From the NCBI RefSeq assembly GCF_965363235.1, contig NC_134850.1:43830602-43894601 (forward strand): 64,000 nucleotides of DNA, in the 5' to 3' direction. Positions 23,386-32,100 of this stretch are shown piece by piece; the stretch's first letter is position 1; the number at the start of each line of letters is the position of its first letter. The position numbers were made by a program, and so were the translations under genes. This DNA is from Mytilus galloprovincialis. Its lineage: Eukaryota > Mollusca > Bivalvia > Mytilida > Mytilidae. The notes beneath the pieces were generated by a model that was given only the letters and a program-made list of their open reading frames with translations, did no database searches and was not told where the DNA came from.

Positions 23386-23649
23386 GTCACTGCAGTAAGG
23401 GCACTTTAGAATTTAGAAGAAATAAATCACTTCCAATTACTTTGCTATATATTAAGGCACTGGCTACGGTTACATGGAAATGTAACAATAATAAAATAAT
23501 TATTGTTACATTGGAGACTAATTGCCGGAATACAGGGTGGGGTACGGATCCGATTAATTACGAATGTAACAATAATATTTGTGTCTGCGGTTACATTGAG
23601 TTATTGTTGCATTACTGCACTTCAACGTACGGTAGCAGGCCCGTAGCCA

Positions 23650-23799
23650 GGAATTTCCAAGGGGGGGTTCGTGACTCATGAACTCGACTTTAACAGTCAC
23701 AATTTGAACAAAACGTTGACTTTAACAGTGCTTATTTGATTTCAAGGAGGGGGGGGGGGGGTTCGTCCGAACCCCCCGAACCCCTCCTGGCTACGGGTA
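23650..23799. mobile_element. Short MITE with CCCGTAGCCAGGA inverted ends
   Basis: The ends CCCGTAGCCAGGA and TCCTGGCTACGGG are perfect 13-bp inverted repeats. The interior has a G-run facing C-runs and two AACTTTAACAGT-like repeats. I see no clear target duplication. Confidence 0.65.
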
Positions 23800-24247
23800 T
23801 GGGTAGATTAATTAAACTTAAACTAGCCTTCCCTAGTTTTGTTGCTTATTTTTTTCGCCAATTAAGAACAACGATTAACGAATGAATGTTGGCAACTGTT
23901 AACATTAATTGCATTCAAATTGACTTTTAAGTTTTATAAGTTTTTCAGCTATGCTAAGTTGGATATTGAAATCGGAGCGAGGTGAACATAAAATCATATA
24001 ATAATCCACAATAGTCATTCGATAGTGCAGAATGGAATTGTACAGTATGCAATACTGACGTGCACATTGCTGCATCACTCGTTTGTAAAGGCTGCTTAGA
24101 GTGGTTTCACCAAAATACGTCGGACTAAAACATGCCCCAAAAAACTGATACATATTACTAGTCCCAGTGTACATTGAAGTGAATAGAAGGTTATCCAACT
24201 CATCGGAGATATTTTTATAAGATTGCATACGGAAACATCATTGTTTA

Positions 24248-24539
24248 GGCAGCAACCATTTGATTTTCTGGGGGGGGGGGGGGGGGGGGGGCTATGGTTT
24301 TTTTTCTGGACAAATTTTTTTTGTAAGCAATCTATTTTTTTCGTGACAAGTCGAAAACAATTTTTTTCTTTCAATTTTAGCATTACATATAGTGGCAGCT
24401 GAGGGTGAAACAAACAATTTTTTTTTCTCAGAATCAAAAACAAATTATTTTTTTCTCCAAAAACTGGAAACAAACTTTTTTTTCCAAAAAAAACCATAGC
24501 CCCCCCCCCCCCCCCCCAGAAAATCAAATGGTTGCTGCC
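24248..24539. mobile_element. 292-bp MITE with long inverted ends and TTA target duplication
   Basis: The ends GGCAGCAACCATTTGATTTT and its complement continue into a ~20-base G-run facing a C-run and a CTATGGTTTTTT block, so over 55 bp can pair. TTA flanks both sides (24245-24247, 24540-24542). A 3-bp TTA duplication suggests a PIF/Harbinger-type origin. Confidence 0.75.
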
Positions 24540-24798
24540 TTACGTTTCTTCGTTCCCCGTTTTTAACAGTCTCTTCCTAAATAAAACTCTACATTTAATT
24601 TGATTCATGGAATTTTAATCGTAATTTACCTTGTTTGCCTTGGATTTACATTCATTTAAGATTCTGTTTTGACAAATGTTCAAACGAAAATTGTACAGTG
24701 GATGAATTATGGGATATTAATGAAATAAGTGTTGTGTAGCCTAACGTAAAAAACTATATATACATTTGCACCATCTCGTCAATTTAGCCAGACTTATC

Positions 24799-24929
24799 CA
24801 GTGGCGGATCCAGGGGGGGGGGGGGGTCCGGGGGTTGGAACCCCCCTTTTTTTGGCCGATCAATGCATGTGAATGGGAGCATATAGTTGGAACCCCCCCC
24901 CTTTTTAAAATGGCTGGATCCGCCACTGC
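24799..24929. mobile_element. MITE with CAGTGGCGGATCCAG inverted ends
   Basis: Perfect 15-bp inverted ends CAGTGGCGGATCCAG and CTGGATCCGCCACTG. The interior repeats TTGGAACCCCCC twice. CTTATC flanks both sides. This is a common type of hAT-like MITE in animals. Confidence 0.75.
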
Positions 24930-25414
24930 TTATCCATAACGATTATAAATGATATCTGGGAGTCTGGAACTCAGAAAAATATACTGGATCTGAACATGAA
25001 TGAAACATTTGCCCCTGGACGTTCGGCTACAAACAAAATCATGCATTTTTCTTTGCCTTCTTCAAATTATATTAACAGTATACTATTCCAAGAAGAGGAC
25101 TTCCCATACATGTACTTTTTATTTTATTTTTAAAATAAAGTATATGAATCAGTCATGTGAGTGTTGGATGATGCCATTAAATAGTTTTGTTTAAAAAAAA
25201 AACCCATCAAAAACTACTGACTTAAACATGTTAAAAAGTCACTTTAGCATGTTTAATGACGGTTCATTATTATGGATACAGAGAGGAAATAACGGTGAGC
25301 TAAATTCTTAGATATGGTATAAATACACCTTGTCGCTATTTGTCTGCCATTACTGGATATCACACAGGTTTCCGTAAAATTTTGACGTCATAAAACAAAA
25401 TATCTGACGCCACA

Positions 25415-25567
25415 ATGGAAAAGTCATTGTTGTATGCTTCAAAAGTTCAAGAGGCCGGGTCAGCCAGGATTAGCGATAAGGTGTATTGTGTTTCAAAGTT
25501 GGTGTCATTTTTATCATACGATCCGTCCTCACATAGAAATAATATTGGTTTACCATGTTTACAATGA
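25415..25567 (+). CDS. Possible small exon or ORF inside the foldback-like element (50 codons)
   Basis: A TATAAATA at 25318-25325 lies about 97 bp upstream of an ATG that opens MEKSLLYASKVQEAGSARIS, stopping at 25567. A GATAAG-GTGTAT site at codon 22 could be a splice donor. I do not recognise the protein. It could be a remnant exon of an element-encoded gene or chance. Confidence 0.15.
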   Translation: MEKSLLYASKVQEAGSARISDKVYCVSKLVSFLSYDPSSHRNNIGLPCLQ

Positions 25568-25609
25568 GGCCATATATACATGTATATATATATATATATT
25601 TACATGATA

Positions 25610-27295
25610 AAGTGTAAATAAGTTCAGTTTTGGTTGATGCGGTCAAATGATTTTGTTAAAACAACTCTCACTCAGTCTGATATATCGAAACCACTGAAAT
25701 TTGTTTACAATTCAATATTTTGAATAAAAAGAGGACTTGCTGATATTCTAAATTGATGTGGAAATTTTTTTGTAGCCAATGTGTTCCAATATTCATTGAT
25801 ATTGCTGTCATTTGAATTATAAAATCCATCGTAATATGTATTACTATAAGTGATTTAGTATGCGGCTATATATATATATTAAGATTTACATAACAAAGTG
25901 TAATTATGGTCAGTTTTGGTTGATGCTGTCACATATGGTCAGTTATGGTTGATGCTGTCAAATATGGTCAGTTTTGGTTGATGCGACAAATAATTTTGTT
26001 ATATTCATGAGTCAGTCTGAGATATCAAAACTACTGAAATTAGTTTACGATTCAAAATTTTGATGAACAAGAGGACATGCTGGCACTATAAACTGATGTG
26101 AGCATAATTTTATTTTCCAATATTGCTTTCATTTATATTAAACAATCCATCCTGATATAAAAATATACGTGATTTACTTTGCGGCTATTAAGATTGACAT
26201 CATGTTCATAATAAAGTGCAAATATGGTCAGTTTTTGGTTGATGCGGACAAATCATTTTGTTATACCAGTCAGTCTGAGGTATGAAAACTACTGATATTT
26301 GTTTATGATGCAATATTTTGAATAAAAAGAGGACATGCTGGCATTCTAAATTGATGCAAATGAAATTAGGTAGCATTGTGTTTCCATATTTCTATCATTT
26401 GTATTTTCATGATTTTACAATCCATCCTTACATAAAAATATTACAGATTTACTATGCGACTATAAGAGTTCCATAAAAAAGAGCAAATATGGTCAGTTTT
26501 GGTTGATGCGGTCAAATATGGTCAGTTTTGATTGATGCTGTCAAATATGGTCAGTTTTGATTGATGCAGACAAATAATTTTGTTACATGATTACATGTTA
26601 CTGTCAGTCTGAGGTATGAAAACTACTGACATGACTGATATTTGTTTCTGATGCGATATTTTGAATAAAAATAGGAAATGCTGTCACTCTCAATTGATGC
26701 GAGAAAAAAAATTGTGGTCATTGATTTCTAATATTATAGTTATTTATATACTACAGTCCCTCTTGACCTAAAATTATAACTGAATTACTGTGCAGCTATT
26801 TTGATTTACATAAAAAAAAGCAAATATGGTAAGTTTTGGTAGATGCGGTCAAAAGATTTTATTATACGACTCAGTCTGAAGTATGAAAATTTCTGATATT
26901 TGTTTATGATTCAATATTTTGAATAAAAAGAGGACATGCTCATTGGCTGATAAAAGGGGGGGGGGGGGTTCTGGAGTTGGAACCCCCTTTTTTTTTTACG
27001 ATCAATGCTTTTGAATTTGAACATATAGTTGGAACCCCCCTCCTTTTTTTAATGGCTGGATCTGCCCCTGCATGCTGGCACTATAAATTGATGCGAACAA
27101 AATTGTTTTCCAATATTGCTGTAACTTGTATAGTACAGTCCCTCTTGACCTAAAATTAAAACTGAAGTACTGTGCAGCTATATAGATTTGCAGAAAGATA
27201 GAGCAAATAATGTCAGTTTAGATTGATGTGGTCAAAAGATTTTTGTTAAACAGGTCCGTCCGAGGTATGAAAACTACTCGTAAACAGATATTACA
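25610..27295 (+). repeat. ~300-bp tandem repeat array (about 5.3 units)
   Basis: Units begin near 25610, 25888, 26213, 26475, 26815 and 27195. Each has GGTCAGTTTTGGTTGATGCG, a CAGTCTGAGGTATGAAAACT block, TTTGAATAAAAAGAGGACAT and a GCGGCTAT block. Two units contain a local expansion of a 25-bp piece (TATGGTCAGTTTTGGTTGAT) to three copies (25905-25985, 26485-26570). The unit at 26815 is split by a MITE at 26950-27072. Confidence 0.85.
26950..27072. mobile_element. Second, decayed copy of the CAGTGGCGGATCCAG MITE
   Basis: The interior (AGTTGGAACCCCC, GATCAATGC, ACATATAGTTGGAACCCCCC) matches the copy at 24799, with a decayed left end. CATGCT flanks both sides, and removing the element restores the tandem-repeat unit it interrupts. 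Confidence 0.75.
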
Positions 27296-27654
27296 TTTGG
27301 TTAATGAGGATAATTTTGTTAAGTGATAACGAGCCATCCTGACTCCCAGAATAACAAATGTAAAACAATTCAAATAATAACCCTCCCCCTATAATACTAA
27401 TTAACGGCCTAATTTATGAACAAAAAATGAAAGAAAAACAAATATTTTATACTACACATCAACAAAAGAAAATCACTGAATTACGGGGTCCTGACTTGGA
27501 ACAGGCACTGACATACATGCAGAATATGGCGGGGTTAAACATGTTCTCTTGCCGATTATAAATCTGATAAAAAACCGGCAAAATAGCAAAACTCTATATA
27601 ATATTAATCGCTATTTTGCCGAAGCCTTTATATTAAGACAAATATTTCTTCAAA

Positions 27655-27775
27655 CTTATAAATCAATTCTAGCCGTAGAATTTATAAATCAATTTTAGCC
27701 GTAGAATTTATAAATTAATTCTGGCCGTAGAATTTATAAATCAATTCTAGCCGTAGAATTTGAAATCAATTCTAA
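27655..27775 (+). repeat. 26-bp minisatellite inside the foldback-like element
   Basis: About five copies of AATTTATAAATCAATTCTAG followed by CCGTAG, leading into the right arm and resembling its subrepeats. Confidence 0.8.
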
Positions 27776-28054
27776 CCGTAGAACTGTTCTAGAAGTAGAA
27801 CTGACCAAAGATTTGGTCAGTTCTAGCTAGAACTGTCTAAAACTGTTCTAGGGTAGAACTGTCAGGATCAGTTCTAGCTAGAACTGTCCAAATCAGTTCT
27901 AGGTAGAACTGACCAAATCAGTTCTAGCTAGAACAGTTCTAACCTAGAACTGACTAAAAGGTGTCAGGCTGACAGTTCTACATACTGTTCTAGAACAGTT
28001 CTCCTGACAGATTCTGACAGAATTTATGAGAGGTTAGAACTGATCTCCACTGTA
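27775..28054 (-). repeat. Right arm of the foldback-like element
   Basis: The same AGTTCTAGCTAGAACTGTCC-like subrepeats in inverted orientation, ending CAGTTCTA...GATCTCCACTGTA. Confidence 0.75.
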
Positions 28055-28480
28055 CCTTATGGATTTGTTTTCTCTTCGATGAATACTTATGGGGAACTTA
28101 TAGATATTAATCTACTTGAAATGTACACTTTTTTATATTTGTCGAACGAAGGTATACCATTCGTTTACATATAAGTATCATGCGAATTTATTTGATTCAA
28201 TGCACGTCAAGAGTTTTGAAAACAAATACTCATCTAATATGCAATAAACGATATTCAAACTGCAAAATGGAGATTCTGTATTGAACAAAATTAATGATTG
28301 ATAACTGTGGGCAACGTGTTTTTGTCCACAGTTGTATGATAACAAAATAATTGATAAATCATACGTTGACGAGATAAAAAAAATAAAGACCAAGAACTGT
28401 GTATATAGTGTTGATTGTTGAATGTTGTTTCTTGTTATCTAGATCTTTTTGTATATGTTGTCGTTGGCTCGCTGTCGTCA
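28055..28480. other. Short unique spacer between the foldback-like element and the LTR element
   Basis: AT-rich, no feature seen apart from a weak minus-strand frame with no recognisable motif. Confidence 0.4.
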
Positions 28481-28594
28481 CAACTGTTATGATATTGTAA
28501 TTATTATGTTTATTTATGTTGGCCTAATTTGTATTGTATGGCCTGATAGTTGTTTACCAAATAATCTTATAACTGTGCAGTTTAGGAATGATTG

Positions 28595-28718
28595 GAACTT
28601 TCTAGAATGATCCTTATAAAAGATGCGTAATTTAAACTTCTACGTTATTCCAGAAACTTCCGTTGTAACTTTCCAGGATTTTCCACAATGTTCCATTATA
28701 GAGTGTTCTAGAATTTTC
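28595..28718 (+). promoter_or_regulatory. Cluster of heat-shock elements in the 5' LTR
   Basis: Three perfect three-unit HSF sites are visible: 28595-28607 (GAActTTCtaGAA), 28648-28660 (TTCcaGAAacTTC) and 28706-28718 (TTCtaGAAttTTC). One imperfect site is at 28671-28683 (TTCcaGGAttTTC). The last lies 11 bp upstream of the TATA run at 28730. The same cluster is in the 3' LTR at 34120-34243. Confidence 0.75.
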
Positions 28719-28729
28719 CATGACAACAC

Positions 28730-28737
28730 TATATATA
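28730..28737 (+). promoter_or_regulatory. LTR TATA box
   Basis: TATATATA just downstream of the heat-shock-type cluster; the likely core promoter of the retrotransposon. Confidence 0.6.
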
Positions 28738-29073
28738 CAGACACTAAAGTTAAACTCTCATAATTAAACTTGGACATAGACATTGATAGACATTAGTATT
28801 CACAGCATTTGGATTGACACTTTTATTCTACAAACAACATCATACTGGATTGTGACCTTAGTAGTGAACATAATATTCAGATTGGATTCCGAAAGATTTC
28901 CGGATACAGATAAAGATAACAGATTGGACTCATATTTTGACAGTTAAGTTAACAGTAATATTTGTGTAATACCTTTTGTAAACTTTTGTATAATAAATAT
29001 TGTTAAATTTTACTATTGATTTGTGTCTTTTGTTGGCTACAATTTAAAGGCGATTTCTGGCCGTAACAGAAAT

Positions 29074-29091
29074 TGGGGGCTCGTCCGGGAT
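29074..29091 (+). other. Primer binding site, tRNA-Pro type
   Basis: TGGGGGCTCGTCCGGGAT begins 5 bp after the LTR end. It is the 18-base complement of a tRNA-Pro 3' end, identical to the site classically used by gammaretroviruses. Confidence 0.85.
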
Positions 29092-29158
29092 ACTGAACAT
29101 ATTTTATTCAAAATTTGTTTAATATTTTTATTATAACTAGCCAACAAAATTCTACAAA

Positions 29159-32100
29159 ATGGCATTTGATGCTGGTAAATTTTTGAAAACGCCAGACCTG
29201 GAGAGTTTTGATAATTTAAAGAAAGAGGAACTAGTGTTGCTTGCTAAACAACTGAAATTAGTTTTCAAAGTATCTATGAGAAAACAAATTATAAAAAATT
29301 TGGTTATAGACAAATTAGTTGACGAAGAAATTTTAGGTGAAGAGGCTCTTGATCTTAAGGTTGAAAATGTTGACGCCTTTAAGTTAAAACAGCTTGAATT
29401 AGAACATGAACTTAAATTAAAAGAAATGGAAATGAAGGAGATGGAGAAAAGAAAAGAAGATGAATTTAAATTAAAACAGGCAGAACTGGAAATGAAGGAA
29501 AGGTTAGAAATGGAGAAAAAAGAAAAAGAAGATGAATTTAAATTAAAAGAACTGGAAATGAAGGAGAGGGAGAAATTAAAAGAACTTGAAATGAGGGAAA
29601 GGCTAGAGATGGAGAAACTGAAAATTGAAATGGTCAAAGAAGAAAGCAACACTAAAGTTCACTCTAAATCAGATTATTTTGATGCAGCAAAAAACATACG
29701 TTTGGTTCCAAAATTTTGTGAAAAAACAGTTGATAAATATTTTCCACAGTTTGAGAAAATTGCTAACAATTTGAAATGGCCTATGCCGTATTGGACTACG
29801 ATGCTGCAAAGTGTTTTTGAGGGGAAGGCCGCTGAAATATACTCCGCACTTCCATCAGAAAAAAGTTCCGATTATGACACGGTAAAACAGGAAGTTTTGA
29901 AAGCTTATGAGCTAGTACCAGAAGCATATAGACAGAAATTTAGATCTTATAAAAAGTTTGATTCACAAACATATGTGGAATTTGCTCGGGAAAAAGAAGA
30001 TCTATTTGACAAATGGCTTACGTCAAAGAAAACAGATAACAATTTTGATAACCTAAGACAATTGATATTATTAGAAGAGTTCAAACTATGTGTTCATTTA
30101 GACTTAAAAACACATTTAGACGACAAAACTGTTGAGTCAATACATGATGCAGCTGTCATTTCAGATAATTATACTCTTTCACATAAAAGAAGTTTCAAGG
30201 GTCAAAATGTCAATACTTCCAGTGGAAATTACAAAAATCAAAGCAATGAGCGTACTGATAGTAAGCCTGTTGCACAGAATAAGAGTCAGTCCAGTTATAA
30301 TATGTCTAGTCCAAAATTTGATACTTTTGAGAAGAAGTCACTGACTTGTGCTTATTGTAAGAAGATTGGTCACCTGATGGCTGATTGTTTTAGACTCCAG
30401 AAGAAGAATGAACGAGATAATAAGCCGAAGACCAGTGCTTGTACGACACCTTATAATACCAGTACATTGGAATGCCCTGCGCGTCAGGCTTTTAAGTCCA
30501 GTTTTTGTGATTACATGGAGGAATACAAACCCTTTATGTCTGATGGGTTTGTTTCTATTGTTGATGATACCACTCTTCAGCCTATTAAGATTTTACGGGA
30601 CACTGGAGCTTCTCAGACTTTATTGTTAGAAGGTGTGTTGCCTTTGTCCGAGAATACTTCTGTTGGTGCCTCCGTTTTGTTACAAGGTGTAGAGTTAGGT
30701 TGTATAGATGTTCCTCTCCATCGTATTTATCTGAAGTCAGATTTGATAACTGGACCAGTTGTTGTAGGTGTTCGTCCTAATCTCCCTGTTGAGGGTGTTA
30801 CATTATTGCTAGGAAATGATCTAGCTAGGAACAAAGTGGTTGCTGAACCAATTGTTACCAGTGAACCGGTGGTGGATGTTAAATCACCTGAAGATGATGC
30901 TGAATTGTATCCAGCTTGTGTTGTTACTAGGGCGATGGCTAGAAAACAACAAAATCAGAATTTGCAAGAAGACAAGTTTGATTACATGGACCTTTCTGAC
31001 ACTTTTATAGCTGACATTGAAGGTCCTGGTAGCTCAGAAAAGGCCATTACAAGACCACCTAGTGTTAACAAGAATGTTATTATGCCATGGCCAGACGTTA
31101 ACAGCCATTCATTAGACCGAAAGAATTTATCTGAAGAACAACATAAAGACCCTGAGGTTCTTCAGCTCAGCCAGAGAGCTCAACCACAGGAGGAAGCAGA
31201 CAAAGTGGCCGAATGCTATTACCATCAGGACGGCATTTTAATGAGGAAGTGGAGGCCTCCTGATGCCACCCCAGAGGAGGAATGGAGAGTGCTATACCAA
31301 GTGGTGGTGCCTAAAGTTTATAGGCAAGAAATTATTGGTCTTGCCCATGACACCCCCTTGGCTGGGCACTTAGGTATAAGGAAGACTTGCCTAAAAATAT
31401 TGCAACATTTCTACTGGCCCAGACTTAGAAATGATGTCGCAGAATACTGCAAATCATGCCATATATGCCAGGTTGTTGGTAAACCTAACCAGAAAATACC
31501 ACCAGCACCACTTCTGCCTATTCCAGCCTTTGACGAACCTTTCAGCAGAGTTCTAATTGACTTTGTTGGACCTTTACCAAAGACCAAGACTGGAAATGCA
31601 TATTTATTGACAATCATGTGTACATCTACCCGCTTTCCTGAAGCTATTCCGCTCAGAAATATCAAGACACCTACTATCGTCAAAGCTTTGATCAAATTTT
31701 TCACATTAGTAGGACTTCCTAAGTCTATACAGTCCGACCAGGGATCAAATTTCATGTCAGGTTTATTTCAGCAAGTCGTATACCAGTTAGGGATTGCTCA
31801 GTACAGATCAAGTGCTTATCATCCAGAATCTCAAGGTGCCTTAGAACGTTTTCATCAAACATTGAAGAACATGATTAGAACTTTTTGTCTTCAATTTGAC
31901 AGAGACTGGGATGATGGAGTTCACTTTCTACTCTTTGCGGTTCGAGAGGCTGTTCAAGAATCCCTTGGATTTAGTCCCTTTGAGTTGGTATTTGGTCATA
32001 CTGTAAGGGGACCGTTAAAATTGATTAAGGAAAAGTGGCTTACTGAACATACTGACTTGAATCTTTTAGACTATGTATCTAGATTTAAAGAAAAATTGTA

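Larger units (their letters stand above)
23080..28054. mobile_element. Foldback-like element with subrepeat-built inverted ends (~5 kb)
   Basis: The left end starts TACAGTGGAGATCACTTCTAA and the right end is its imperfect reverse complement (28054 inward), followed on both sides by CCTCTCAT-type sequence. Each terminal arm (about 23080-23385 and 27775-28054) is a run of AGTTCTAGGTAGAACTGTC-like subrepeats. The interior has three MITE insertions, a ~300-bp tandem array and no transposase I recognise. Inverted arms made of short tandem subrepeats are the hallmark of foldback elements. No target duplication is clear at the ends. Confidence 0.65.
28485..29068 (+). repeat. 5' LTR
   Basis: 584 bp, begins TGTTATGATATTG and ends GGCCGTAACA. 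It holds heat-shock-type elements, a TATA box at 28730-28737 (another TATAAAAG at 28615) and an AATAAA signal at 28992-28997. Confidence 0.96.

Noticed and set aside
23905..24228. 107-codon minus-strand frame inside the foldback-like element
   Set aside because: No recognisable motif; it is not supported as a transposase or exon.
24096..24527. 143-codon minus-strand frame with Gly and Pro runs
   Set aside because: Created by the G/C and T homopolymers of the TTA-flanked MITE.
29152..29652. 166-codon minus-strand frame over the gag start
   Set aside because: It is the antisense of the Lys/Glu-rich coiled coil, giving a Ser/Phe/Leu low-complexity protein; a shadow.
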